Of a DNA stretch of 57,588 nucleotides, positions 16,490-25,257 are shown one piece after another (position 1 is the first letter of the stretch; the number at the start of each line of letters is the position of its first letter). A program made the position numbers and the translations under genes. The notes beneath the pieces are model-generated. The model was given only the letters and a program-made list of their open reading frames with translations. It did no database searches and was not told where the DNA came from. This stretch comes from M55B154 sp964486725 (lineage in GTDB: Bacteria > Spirochaetota > UBA4802 > UB4802), in assembly GCA_964486725.1 (NCBI GenBank), contig CAZAOK010000010.1, positions 1 to 57,588 on the forward strand, read 5' to 3'.

Positions 16490-17377
16490 CTATTCTTCCC
16501 CATCAGCAGATATTGATGAGATCTTTCTAAAATCCATCCAGAAATCAACAGACCCGATCCCCAAAAGTAACATAATTACAAAGAGGATAACCACAGGCCC
16601 CAGCAACAGGGAAACCAGGAATATAATGGGAAGTATAAAAGACGGCCATCCCCTGGACATAAAGATATACTTCAATATGCCCGTTCCCTGTATTATATAA
16701 AATACAGACATGATCAGTGCAATGTTCAATGCTGGCAGGTACACATATGAATATTGCTGTGATGGAACCAGCAATACAATAAGCCAGCCGGCAATAAGAA
16801 TGAATATACTGTAATCATTCAGTTTAAATCGTTCTACACCCGAGACTTCCAGCACCTTAATAAATCCAATTCGGGAAAACAGATACCGGAGAAACGCAAA
16901 ACTGATCATTGCAAAAACCAGTACATTTAAAAAATACGAGAAAGGAACCATTTTTCTAATAATGGGCATGGACTGATCTACACGTTCCATAACTTCCCGT
17001 TTTTCCCCGGCATTCATTTCTGAACTTTCCAGCATATTCTCAAACTGTACCCGGGATTGCTGCATAAGGTCAACTCCCTTTACCGTTTTCAACATGTAAA
17101 AATTCAGGGTAAAGAAAATTGTCAGCATGATCGTTGAAAGTAAAAGAAAGAACTGGTAACCTCGCCCGTTTTTAAACGTAAATCCCGCACACCCACCGGT
17201 AATTACTGGTGCGAGAATATATGAGAAGGTTTCACCCTTGCTGAGCATAATTATTATTGCAGCTATCAATAGCGGAATAAGAAATACGATCACTTTCCAC
17301 TGGTATCGGTATACAACAAGGGCAGTTCCTGCCACCAGGGCAAATCCAATTACTGCTGCAATTATCAGTTCAATCAC
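16490..17377 (-). CDS. DUF2232 (YybS-like) membrane protein
   Basis: The 295-residue protein has eight or so hydrophobic segments and a soluble central stretch. Proteins of the DUF2232/YybS group are often found between rpsR and rplI in other bacteria, which fits its place here; function is unknown. The start is a GTG at 17377, two bases after the rpsR stop, with the ribosome-binding site within the rpsR end. The tight spacing suggests translational coupling to S18. Confidence 0.7.
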   Translation of the reverse strand: MIELIIAAVIGFALVAGTALVVYRYQWKVIVFLIPLLIAAIIIMLSKGETFSYILAPVITGGCAGFTFKNGRGYQFFLLLSTIMLTIFFTLNFYMLKTVKGVDLMQQSRVQFENMLESSEMNAGEKREVMERVDQSMPIIRKMVPFSYFLNVLVFAMISFAFLRYLFSRIGFIKVLEVSGVERFKLNDYSIFILIAGWLIVLLVPSQQYSYVYLPALNIALIMSVFYIIQGTGILKYIFMSRGWPSFILPIIFLVSLLLGPVVILFVIMLLLGIGSVDFWMDFRKISSISADGEE

Positions 17378-17379
17378 AA

Positions 17380-17934
17380 CTACTTAACAACAAATGGCAG
17401 CAGTGCGATGGTACGTGACTGCTTTATAGCCGTAGCCAGCTGACGCTGATGCCGGGCACAAGTACCGGTGATTCTCCTCGGCAATATTTTGCCACGCTCG
17501 GTAATAAAACGCTCCAGGAGATCAGGATTTTTGTAATCAATCTTTATCTCCGGGTTCTCACAAAAACGGCATACCTTCTTTCTAAACCTGGGAAACCTCT
17601 GCGAAGATCCCCTTGAATCCCCGCGCTGGGCCCTGTTCTGGCTGTCATCACGTCTTCTTGTATCAGATGTCCTGGAATCAGGTGTTCTGGTTCTCGTTTC
17701 TGATTCCGGTTTTTCTTTGCTTGTATCAGCTTCATCTGTACTGGTTGCAGCAGCGCTTGGTTCTGTTGTTTCAGCAGAAACTGCTGGTTCGCTACTCTCA
17801 GCAGGAGCTGCTGTTTCAGCATCTCCCGAGGGTGCAGCTTTTTCAGTACTTTCAGAAGTTTCCGCGGTTACTTCTTCATTTTTTTCTTCCACGGTTTCCT
17901 GAATTTCTTCATTGGTCTTGTTTTCTTCGCTCAT
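17380..17934 (-). CDS. rpsR: 30S ribosomal protein S18 with long acidic N-terminal extension
   Basis: The C-terminal 70 residues are a normal S18: FRKKVCRFCENPEIKIDYKN, then RGKILPRRITGTCARHQRQL and IALLPFV. About 110 residues precede it that ordinary S18 (70-100 residues in all) lacks. The first 75 are rich in Glu, Ala, Ser and Thr with repeated AESSEPA/TTEP-like units; the next 35 are rich in Arg, Asp and Ser (RTPDSRTSDTRRRDD). The ATG at 17934 has a good AGGAG and no internal start with a comparable site is evident, so the extension appears to be translated. It is likely disordered; its role is unknown. Confidence 0.92.
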   Translation of the reverse strand: MSEENKTNEEIQETVEEKNEEVTAETSESTEKAAPSGDAETAAPAESSEPAVSAETTEPSAAATSTDEADTSKEKPESETRTRTPDSRTSDTRRRDDSQNRAQRGDSRGSSQRFPRFRKKVCRFCENPEIKIDYKNPDLLERFITERGKILPRRITGTCARHQRQLATAIKQSRTIALLPFVVK

Positions 17935-17966
17935 CTATATGCTCCTTGATTCTTCTTCAATTATCA

Positions 17967-18419
17967 CTAGAATGGGATGTCATCATCTGAGAATGGGTTT
18001 GTTTCCATCTCAGGTGCATTGTTACTGCTGTACCCGGAATCTGCGGGAAAACTATCACTTGACGTGTCTTCTTCTCCTCCGCCTGAACGACCACCCGACA
18101 GGAATTGAAAGTTATCAACTACTACTTCAACAGTTGATCGCTTATTACCATCCTTGTCGTCCCATGACCGTTGCTGCAGCCTGCCGTCAATCCCTATTCG
18201 CTGACCCTTCTTACAGTACTGCACGATGGTTTCAGCTGCCCGGGCCCAGGCAACACAGTTAAAAAAGGATACCATCTCCTTCTTCTCACCGGAAACAGAG
18301 TAGACCCTGTTATTTGCAATGGAAAACGTAGCCATAGCAGTTCCGTTTTGCGTATACCGCATTTCAGGGTCCCTGGTAAGCCTGCCTACAAGTACGACCT
18401 TGTTTATATCACCAGCCAT
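17967..18419 (-). CDS. ssb: single-stranded DNA-binding protein
   Basis: This 150-residue SSB has the OB-fold start NKVVLVGRLTRDPEMRYTQNG, the WDDKDGNKRSTVEVVVDNFQFL segment, a Gly/Ser-rich linker and the acidic tip SDDDIPF that recruits repair and replication proteins. It coats single-stranded DNA. A clear AGGGG site precedes the ATG. Its place between rpsF and rpsR is the classical one. Confidence 0.97.
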   Translation of the reverse strand: MAGDINKVVLVGRLTRDPEMRYTQNGTAMATFSIANNRVYSVSGEKKEMVSFFNCVAWARAAETIVQYCKKGQRIGIDGRLQQRSWDDKDGNKRSTVEVVVDNFQFLSGGRSGGGEEDTSSDSFPADSGYSSNNAPEMETNPFSDDDIPF

Positions 18420-18439
18420 ATATATATCCCCTTATTTTT

Positions 18440-18727
18440 CTACGCGCTCTTTTTTTGTGTTTTCACAAAAAGATGACGCAAGATACTGGCGTTTAACCTG
18501 AAACTGCTGATAATAGACTGGATGGATTCGGGGGCCGCTTCGATGATCATGAAGTCATAATAGCCCTCGTTTTGCCGTTTTATAGGATAGGCAAGGGCTC
18601 TCACGCCCCAGGGATCTTCTGATACAATGGTGGCCTTGTTCTTTTCAAGTATTTCCCGTACTTTTTCCCTGGCACCATCGTTTGCGTCTGAAGGTCGCAG
18701 TATTACTGTCAACTCATACGTATTCAT
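18440..18727 (-). CDS. rpsF: 30S ribosomal protein S6
   Basis: The 95-residue product has the S6 pattern NTYELTVILRPSDAND at the start, GVRALAYPIKRQNEGYYDFMIIEA in the middle, and a C-terminal helix-strand with SILRHLFVKT. S6 binds 16S rRNA together with S18, encoded two genes downstream. A strong GGGAGG site precedes the ATG. It is the first gene of the S6-SSB-S18-DUF2232-L9-DnaB run. Confidence 0.96.
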   Translation of the reverse strand: MNTYELTVILRPSDANDGAREKVREILEKNKATIVSEDPWGVRALAYPIKRQNEGYYDFMIIEAAPESIQSIISSFRLNASILRHLFVKTQKKSA

Positions 18728-18811
18728 CTATGTTCCTCCCTGTGGAATAATGCTGCCATGCTGCCTTTATGAGCGCATGGCAGAAAGGATTTCCAATACT
18801 TACAAATTGTC

Positions 18812-18839
18812 ATATTAATGCAACTATTATTTTTTTCAA
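18812..18839 (-). promoter_or_regulatory. candidate promoter of the rpsF operon
   Basis: On the minus strand TTGAAA (18839-18834) is followed, after 16 bases, by TAATAT (18817-18812). Each hexamer is a partial match to the sigma-70 consensus (5 of 6 and 4 of 6). It lies about 85 bases before the rpsF start, inside the AT-rich divergent intergenic region. Inference from consensus only. Confidence 0.3.
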
Positions 18840-18933
18840 GTTTTTATTACCACTATTCACAATGAAACAATTTGACAAAATACCATGTTTGAATCAGTCT
18901 AGTTTTCCAAAATAATAATAATTGAAGGCTTTA

Positions 18934-19572
18934 ATGAAAAAGATCGATTCAACCAGGGAAATTAAAGAAAATACTCTTATTCGTGTGTACAAGAAAGGAT
19001 TCGGCTATTCATTACTCACAACTGTTGAAAATACAGAGTTCATACTCATCTGCAGGTGTGACAGAATATTTACCGATGTACTACAGAAAGGGGACACCAT
19101 CGAATGCTATCTCTGGCTGCACCAGGTATCGTCTTATGAATTTACTACCAGTGTAGTTGGCACCATGGTAAACGATATCCCACTTGTGATGCTTGCGCAC
19201 ACCGATAATGTGATCAGAAACACTGGACGCCGTTGCCTGAAAGCAGAAGTTGATATCCCGTTAACTTTCTTTACTTTTTCTGTTGAGGATTCTGAAAAAA
19301 ACTTCTACACCGAGGAAACCACACTGGTTAATGGCACTATCAGGGAACTTAGCGACCGTGAAGCAGTTATCACATGTAATTTCGACCCTGGCCGGGACTA
19401 CATGCTAAAAGGACACATCATACTTGAAGAATCCCGTATTGATATTATTTGTAAAATTGAAGCGATTCATAAGGAAAACGATACTAACAGGCTGAATGTT
19501 TCATTCGTGGGACTAAACGATGATGAACGCAACCGGATAATGAATTACGTATTCAGTACCTACAGGGAATAA
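18934..19572 (+). CDS. PilZ-domain-like protein
   Basis: The ATG at 18934 is chosen over the TTG at 18922 because GAAGG lies just upstream. The 212-residue protein has an N-terminal beta-domain reminiscent of YcgR-N and a C-terminal PilZ-like domain starting near GRRCLKAEVDIPLTFFTF and ending NVSFVGLNDDERNRIMNYVF. The PilZ c-di-GMP-binding Arg motif is degenerate (GRRCLKAE in place of RxxxR), so nucleotide binding is uncertain. It is divergent from rpsF and convergent with the next gene, only two bases apart. The call is moderate. Confidence 0.6.
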   Translation: MKKIDSTREIKENTLIRVYKKGFGYSLLTTVENTEFILICRCDRIFTDVLQKGDTIECYLWLHQVSSYEFTTSVVGTMVNDIPLVMLAHTDNVIRNTGRRCLKAEVDIPLTFFTFSVEDSEKNFYTEETTLVNGTIRELSDREAVITCNFDPGRDYMLKGHIILEESRIDIICKIEAIHKENDTNRLNVSFVGLNDDERNRIMNYVFSTYRE

Positions 19573-19574
19573 CC

Positions 19575-20045
19575 CTATTGCACCACAAGAGCCCCATCTT
19601 CAAGAAGTACATCAAAGATGAAGGCATCCATTTTAGAATTGATGGGGGTCTCAATTACGAATTGCCCGGTAAATTCGAAAATATCCCCCTTCTGCAATAT
19701 TTCACCAAAATCTTTTTCATCTGTATATATATAAAAGCGTACATTGATTATTTCAGACTCATCGTCAATCAGCACGATTCTATACTTTCGACGATACCGT
19801 GTATACTGCTCAAATGATTCAACGAAACCCTTTGCAAGTATAACCTTGTCACGCAGGGATTCCAGTCGTAACTGCCGCGCAACAGGGTTCATCTTTGCCA
19901 GTTCCGAAAAAAAACTCTTATCAAGTTTAACATCAACTTTGGATTTTGAGTATACCATTCCTGCGCTTACTGCGAAGAATACTATCAGTATAATTACAAA
20001 CATCATTATACTTTTTTTATGTAATTGAATTATATTCCAGAACAC
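19575..20045 (-). CDS. membrane-anchored periplasmic protein of unknown function
   Basis: The start is a GTG at 20045, eight bases after GGAAG. The 156-residue product has a membrane anchor or uncleaved signal (residues 14-31) and a mixed alpha-beta mature domain with YRIVLIDDESEIINVRFYIYTDEKDF. The later segment ILQKGDIFEFTGQFV looks like a small beta barrel (OB-like). No catalytic motif is evident and I do not recognise the family. It lies 48 bases after the HtrA-like protease on the same strand. Confidence 0.55.
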   Translation of the reverse strand: MFWNIIQLHKKSIMMFVIILIVFFAVSAGMVYSKSKVDVKLDKSFFSELAKMNPVARQLRLESLRDKVILAKGFVESFEQYTRYRRKYRIVLIDDESEIINVRFYIYTDEKDFGEILQKGDIFEFTGQFVIETPINSKMDAFIFDVLLEDGALVVQ

Positions 20046-20093
20046 GAATTTTCACTTCCAATTCATAATGTATATGGTTTACAGGGAAGCAGC

Positions 20094-21407
20094 TTATTCA
20101 ATTTCGATGGCAACTTCCCTTTTATTCCTTAGAACACTTATCTCCCGTATTCGATGATGACTTTTTTTATAGATTCGTATTGCATCATCAAGTGAACGTA
20201 CCCTTTCCCCATTCATACTGATTATAACATCCCCGCGGTGTAAGCCTGCCTGATATCCCGGGCCCATGGGAGAAAGGTAGGATACTACTACATCACCACT
20301 TGCCGCGTTTTCATCAAGTTCAATTCCATAACGGCTCAACATGTATCGTAATACACGCTGCATCGCCTGGTACTGTTCTTTTTCCGTAAGCAGCATCCTG
20401 TAACGGTACAGTTTACCGTTACGGCCAACAACTATTTCCACTGTAGAACCGATTGGCTTACTGCCGATCATCTTTACCACTTCCCCCAGTGAATTCACCT
20501 GCCGACCGTCTACTTCACGTATAATATCATTCTTTTTAATACCTGCCCGGTCGGCAGGTGAATTTTTTATAACTGATATCACCTGTACCTGGTATTTTTC
20601 ATCATGAGGAGATCTATTGTCCTGGCGCACAAGAAAACCAAGCCACCCCCTTCTAACTCTACCATATTTTACCAGCTCAGTACATACTGTTTTCACAGTA
20701 TTTGAAGGAATGGCAAAGCTGATTCCCTGGTATCCCCCCGTAACTGTACGAATGGCGGTGTTGATACCCACAAGCCTTCCCTCAAGGTTTACCAGGGGAC
20801 CACCTGAATTTCCCGGGTTGATGGCTACATCAGTCTGTATGAAGTCCTCAATATCAGCAAATCCGATATCATTTCTTCCCTTGGAGGATACGATACCGCT
20901 GCTGATTGATTGATGAAGGCCATATGGATTCCCAATAGCAAGCACCCATTCTCCCTTCATCAATTCATGCGAATCACCAAACTCAACTGACACAACTCCG
21001 TATTCTTCAGGTATGGCAATCCTCATAAGTGCGATGTCTGTTTTCGCATCAAACAGGTATTTTTTTTTCCTGATGGGAACCAGATCACATTCCCTGCCAT
21101 CATAAAGGGTAATTCTGTAATAATCTCCTTTGCTGACTACGTGATAGTTCGTCACCACATATCCAGTGTTCGAAATAATTGTTCCAGATGCGTATCCCGC
21201 CCTTGTGTATGATTTTTTTCGCGCATCATTTTTTGAACGGTATATGCTGATATTCACCACGGATTTTTTAGCCTTTTGGGCAGCCTTGATGAACATGTTA
21301 TTATAATCATGCATGGTCGCCGCAGCTGCTTTCTGCTCTATTGAACAGCAACAGATAGTGATACCGGCAATCCAGTAGATTAATTTTGTATATTTAATTC
21401 CTTTCAT
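20094..21407 (-). CDS. HtrA/DegP-like serine protease with two PDZ domains
   Basis: The 437-residue protein has an export signal, a trypsin-like domain with the triad His89 (TNYHVV), Asp124 (KTDIAL) and Ser201 (NPGNSGGPL), and two PDZ domains (about 250-335 and 345-435). This is the S1C/HtrA plan of periplasmic quality-control proteases such as DegP. The signal peptide lacks a lipobox but contains three consecutive cysteines. The ATG overlaps the stop of the amidase gene upstream, so the two envelope proteins are coupled. Which HtrA paralogue it represents cannot be told from the sequence alone. Confidence 0.88.
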   Translation of the reverse strand: MKGIKYTKLIYWIAGITICCCSIEQKAAAATMHDYNNMFIKAAQKAKKSVVNISIYRSKNDARKKSYTRAGYASGTIISNTGYVVTNYHVVSKGDYYRITLYDGRECDLVPIRKKKYLFDAKTDIALMRIAIPEEYGVVSVEFGDSHELMKGEWVLAIGNPYGLHQSISSGIVSSKGRNDIGFADIEDFIQTDVAINPGNSGGPLVNLEGRLVGINTAIRTVTGGYQGISFAIPSNTVKTVCTELVKYGRVRRGWLGFLVRQDNRSPHDEKYQVQVISVIKNSPADRAGIKKNDIIREVDGRQVNSLGEVVKMIGSKPIGSTVEIVVGRNGKLYRYRMLLTEKEQYQAMQRVLRYMLSRYGIELDENAASGDVVVSYLSPMGPGYQAGLHRGDVIISMNGERVRSLDDAIRIYKKSHHRIREISVLRNKREVAIEIE

Positions 21408-22771
21408 TTTACCGTAACTGATTGGAAATAGTCAATTTCATTTGTCATCCTGTACTTTTCGAGGTCAATCCTTTTTCCATTGGGCACATGCCCCACCTTT
21501 CTCTCACGAGGTTTGATTCCTGCAAAAAGTGAGTATATTCCAACCGCAATCCCCTCGGCAATTTCATCAGATCTTGAATTCAACAGGTATCGAGTATGAG
21601 GCCTGTTGAGATATCCTACTTCCAGAAAAGCGGTAATAGCATTTACATGCAGTGGCAGTGACCAGATAGAAATATACGGGGGGGCAACCCTGTGATCCCG
21701 ATGGCGAATACCCCGCATTCCAAGTGAATACAGAATATACCGTATCAATTCATTAGACGCGTACAAATTGTCACCCCCATACCCTTCGGGACCGTTTCCG
21801 CGCCTGTATTCTTCGTATTTCGATTTTTCACGTTCCCAGAAGGCACCTTCAGGCTTAAATCCTTTATAAGTATCGGCATACCTGGTGTTGTGCTTATGGA
21901 ACTTTGCCGAAAAGCACCATCCCGGACCATCATTATATTTCCATCCAACCATGTTATACCGGTAGCCCCTGAAAGCCGTGGTGTCAATAGCCCCTGAGGG
22001 CTTCGTTCTAAATCCGGTGAAATACATGGACACATCATTTTTGAACCAGGAAAATCCTGATCGTCTGACGGATTCTACAAACCAGTCCCTGTATGGCTGG
22101 TTAAAAAAGAAAGACGTGGAACTTCGATCACCCCTGAGATATTCAAGGCCCTTGTGCATGAATTTGTATGGGGGGACAATCACCGCATTTAATCCACGAT
22201 AATACCGGGGTGCCCAGCCTCCAAGATGCAATGAAACCACCAGGTGAGGGCTGAACCTGTTTATGCGGGATATCCTTCCTGGACGCATGGTACCATCACC
22301 ATCGGGATAATCAAAAAGCCTGAATTCCGCGTTTGGATCCTCCCTGCTCTTTATGGCATCCCTGTCACGGGAATCACCCCTGCTCAACATATGGCTGATA
22401 TATACACGTGCTGGTTCTTCATCCGTGTATTTTTTTAAGATACGATAGAATTTTCCGTAATCACCGCCGGGTGCGCAACAGGCGAGGAGTTCATCAACCT
22501 TTCTTGCCACGTTATACATGTGTGCATGCTCGTGATATCCCCTGTATGACGCCCCCTCCCTGAAAATATCAAGATATGTTCCTGAAAGTAAATCAAACCT
22601 GTCGCCGTGTTCTTCCCTGGGATACATGGCAAAACCCCCATGACCCGGGTCAACGACAACCCTGTAGATGTTAAATTCGTATTGAATTGTTTTTTGAGGG
22701 ATAAAGAGCACAAGCAAAATGAAACAAGAAAGGGACACAGCCGCGAAACCGTCAAGCCTGTAGATCTTCAT
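21404..22771 (-). CDS. N-acetylmuramoyl-L-alanine amidase-like protein
   Basis: An N-terminal membrane anchor or signal is followed by VVVDPGHGG (His44), the opening motif of the amidase_3 zinc hydrolases. Later come VVSLHLGG, a probable second metal-ligand histidine region, and AITAFLEVGYLNRPHTRYLL, whose Glu matches the catalytic position. The 455-residue protein has a long insertion between these motifs that ordinary amidases lack. It would cleave the bond between N-acetylmuramic acid and the stem peptide in the periplasm. It overlaps the HtrA-like gene downstream by four bases. The family call is good; substrate specificity is inference. Confidence 0.75.
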   Translation of the reverse strand: MKIYRLDGFAAVSLSCFILLVLFIPQKTIQYEFNIYRVVVDPGHGGFAMYPREEHGDRFDLLSGTYLDIFREGASYRGYHEHAHMYNVARKVDELLACCAPGGDYGKFYRILKKYTDEEPARVYISHMLSRGDSRDRDAIKSREDPNAEFRLFDYPDGDGTMRPGRISRINRFSPHLVVSLHLGGWAPRYYRGLNAVIVPPYKFMHKGLEYLRGDRSSTSFFFNQPYRDWFVESVRRSGFSWFKNDVSMYFTGFRTKPSGAIDTTAFRGYRYNMVGWKYNDGPGWCFSAKFHKHNTRYADTYKGFKPEGAFWEREKSKYEEYRRGNGPEGYGGDNLYASNELIRYILYSLGMRGIRHRDHRVAPPYISIWSLPLHVNAITAFLEVGYLNRPHTRYLLNSRSDEIAEGIAVGIYSLFAGIKPRERKVGHVPNGKRIDLEKYRMTNEIDYFQSVTVK

Positions 22772-22802
22772 AATTCAATGGTTCCTTCCTGGAGAAATTC
22801 AT

Positions 22803-22833
22803 AAAAAAAGGGGAATAGACGTTCCCCCTTTTT
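22803..22833. terminator. bidirectional terminator between convergent units
   Basis: GGGGAA and TTCCCC form a GC-rich stem with a 6-base loop, flanked by seven A on the left and five T on the right. It lies 28 bases past the stop of the minus-strand secreted-protein gene (22861) and thus ends that transcript, just before the amidase gene begins on the same strand. Confidence 0.75.
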
Positions 22834-22860
22834 ATAAATAGTATAACGATCTGTGGTGTA

Positions 22861-23598
22861 CTACTGTGCTGATTCTTCTGATTTAGGATTCAATATCCTG
22901 TTCAGGTTGTCAGCTTTGTGTACATCGTATTTTCCCTTTGCGTCTTCGGGATTCAACTGCTCCAGTATCTTTATAGCATATGTTTTGGCTACCCTGTAAT
23001 GAAGCACCGCTGTCTGATACCTGTGTTCATGAATCCCCCTTTCTGCGTCATCATACTGCCCATAGGCGATCCTTAATCTTGACATATTCCGGTTAAGCAC
23101 ACCGCTTCTATCCGGATTTGACCGGGCCCTTTCATCAAGTGAAAGATTAAGTATCATACTCGCGCACTGGTTCAACATATCCTGTGTTTGCTCTTTGTAC
23201 TTTTCAGCAACTTTTTTGTACATCTCGCCGATATTTTTCTTGTTGTCTTCCAGTTCGACACTGGCATAAATGATATCACGTTTATAATAATAATCCATAC
23301 CCTTCTTGTAACCTTCATAGACACTTTCGTATCCTTCATTCCATCCCTGGTCACTGAAATTGGACACAATAACTTTCAGCATGTAGATTTGCTCAAGATT
23401 GGACTTCATCAAATCATATACCCGGTCCAGCGCGTGAAACCTGGCCAGATAATTCTCTTCGGGACGTTCAGCCGGAGAATACTTTTTTTCTTCATCTTTT
23501 TTCTCTGCAGCTTCCTGTGCAAATGTATTAACCGAAAAAGAAACTGCAAGAACCATGATCATCAAAAAGATGGTAATAGCGCTATGTTTGCCTTTCAT
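22861..23598 (-). CDS. secreted helical protein of unknown function
   Basis: The ATG at 23598 is eight bases after AAAGGAG; three upstream codons (GTG, TTG) are less likely. The 245-residue product has a cleavable signal peptide ending near NTFAQEA, a short Glu/Lys-rich linker, and a long helical mature part with DYYYKRDIIYASVELEDNKK and a repeat-like arrangement reminiscent of TPR helices (EHRYQTAVLHYRVAKTYAIKIL). I do not recognise a named family. It stands as its own unit, with a terminator after it. Confidence 0.6.
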   Translation of the reverse strand: MKGKHSAITIFLMIMVLAVSFSVNTFAQEAAEKKDEEKKYSPAERPEENYLARFHALDRVYDLMKSNLEQIYMLKVIVSNFSDQGWNEGYESVYEGYKKGMDYYYKRDIIYASVELEDNKKNIGEMYKKVAEKYKEQTQDMLNQCASMILNLSLDERARSNPDRSGVLNRNMSRLRIAYGQYDDAERGIHEHRYQTAVLHYRVAKTYAIKILEQLNPEDAKGKYDVHKADNLNRILNPKSEESAQ

Positions 23599-23712
23599 AC
23601 TCAACACTCCTTTAATAATTTTCCGGAAAAAATAAATATACGCATCCCTGCCTATATTTTAATAAGTTCTGCAAAATCATACTGTATATAAGTTATATTA
23701 GCAACATTTTTT

Positions 23713-25071
23713 TTATTTTTTTATTGTTTTATTATCCCCGTAAAGCATTATCCGAACATCCATGACATTGGTATTGGTGGGTCCCGTTTTCACCAGGTCA
23801 TCCAGAGTTTCAAAATAATGATACGAATCATTTCGATCCATGCAGTCTTTAATAGAAAGATCTTTCCCTGCCCCACGTTGCAGAGTTGTTCCATCTGAAA
23901 CTGCTCCCGCGGCATCCGTGGGTCCATCGGTCCCGTCTGTTCCCACGCTTGCCACCATAACGCCCTCCAGGTCTTGAATACGTGCTGCCATCTGCAGCGC
24001 GAATTCCATATTACGTCCACCCAGTCCACCACCGGTCACTTTCACCGTCGTTTCACCACCACTGATTATACAGGCAGGTGCCCCCACCGGGTGGGAAGAA
24101 AGCATACTCTCCCTGAGAATGGCAGTATGCCATGCGGCGGCATCGGTGGTATCTCCTTCTATCATGGAAGACAGTATTACCGTATTATATCCCAGTATTC
24201 GGGCCTCTTTCTCTGCGGCTTCCAGGGCGATTATATTTGACGCGACTATCATGTTGGTGACACGGGCAAACACCATGTCATCTTTTTTTGGTGTTTCGGG
24301 AATCTTTCCTGCCGCGCCACTCTCCAGGTGCTCTTTCACATTTACGGGAATTTCATCACGGAGAGAATACGCATCCAGTATACCTAACGCGTCTTCATAA
24401 GTAGAACTATCCGGAACAAAAGGTCCTGACGCAATCACATCCATATTGTCACCTACCACGTCGGATATCATAAGGTTAAGAACTGTTGCCGGGTAGGCGG
24501 CCCGTGCCAGATTGCCGCCTTTCACCGCCGATATATGTTTTCGCACCGCGTTCATTTCGTGAATGGACGCGCCGCTTTTCAGCAACAGGCTGGTTACCAT
24601 CTGCTTCTCTTCCAGCAAGATGTTTCCCGCGGGGATGGCAAGCAAGGCGGAGCCACCCCCGGATATCAGCGATATGACCAGTGTTTTCCTGTCGGCTTTT
24701 TCAAGCATTGAGCGAATTTTCATAGCCCCTTTTACCCCGTTTTCATCGGGAACCGGGTGTGCTGCTTCCATCATGATAACCTTTGAAAGGCTGTCGGTAT
24801 ACCCATACTTCACCACAACGGCCCCCTCTGCCAGCCGGTTTCCCAGTATGTCCTCAACCGCGCGGGCCATGGGAGCGGTTGCCTTTCCCGCGCCAACCAC
24901 CAGTATGCGGCTGTAGTCAGAGAGTTGGAAGGTGAAAGCATTCCCGTCCCCCCCCTTTGCCGTGAGGGTGTTATTCTCAAGTGTAAGGTGCCGGTGTATG
25001 GCTTCTTGCGGATTTACGGCGGTAATTGCCGCCGTGTATATTCGTTCAATGTCTTTTCGCATCGAATTCAT
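23713..25071 (-). CDS. glycerate 2-kinase, MOFRL family
   Basis: This 452-residue protein follows the GckA/TtuD plan: an N-terminal domain with LVVGAGKATAPMA, SLISGGGSALL and EMNAVRKHISAVKGGNLA, and the C-terminal MOFRL domain with ISGGETTVKVTGGGLGGRNMEFAL and VGTDGTDGPTDAAGA. Enzymes of this type phosphorylate D-glycerate to 2-phosphoglycerate, feeding glycerate from serine, glyoxylate or sugar-acid pathways into glycolysis. The ATG at 25071 follows GGGGGAAG. It is divergent from cstA across a 186-base region. No tartronate or hydroxypyruvate reductase gene is adjacent. Confidence 0.9.
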   Translation of the reverse strand: MNSMRKDIERIYTAAITAVNPQEAIHRHLTLENNTLTAKGGDGNAFTFQLSDYSRILVVGAGKATAPMARAVEDILGNRLAEGAVVVKYGYTDSLSKVIMMEAAHPVPDENGVKGAMKIRSMLEKADRKTLVISLISGGGSALLAIPAGNILLEEKQMVTSLLLKSGASIHEMNAVRKHISAVKGGNLARAAYPATVLNLMISDVVGDNMDVIASGPFVPDSSTYEDALGILDAYSLRDEIPVNVKEHLESGAAGKIPETPKKDDMVFARVTNMIVASNIIALEAAEKEARILGYNTVILSSMIEGDTTDAAAWHTAILRESMLSSHPVGAPACIISGGETTVKVTGGGLGGRNMEFALQMAARIQDLEGVMVASVGTDGTDGPTDAAGAVSDGTTLQRGAGKDLSIKDCMDRNDSYHYFETLDDLVKTGPTNTNVMDVRIMLYGDNKTIKK

Positions 25072-25151
25072 TTTTCTTCCCCCGTAATGTAACTGAATTC
25101 ACCGCAGACTGGTGATTCACATGCTTTCAGTACTATCACCACTTTGATGAA

Positions 25152-25179
25152 TTGAAAAGAATATTTTTCTTGATATAAT
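25152..25179 (+). promoter_or_regulatory. candidate promoter of cstA
   Basis: TTGAAA (25152-25157), a 16-base spacer and a perfect TATAAT (25174-25179) lie about 80 bases before the cstA start, in the intergenic region shared with the divergent glycerate kinase gene. The match to sigma-70 consensus is strong; the activity is inferred. Confidence 0.55.
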
Positions 25180-25257
25180 GATTGATGCTGTAATAATTCG
25201 CGTATCGCGCAATAAGTGATGACATGAATCTGAAACAGCACTGCTGAGGAGGCTTGT

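Noticed and set aside
17544..18262. Several long plus- and minus-strand frames over rpsR and ssb
   Set aside because: They are shadows produced by the low-complexity extension of S18 and by ssb; they lack start sites and family features.
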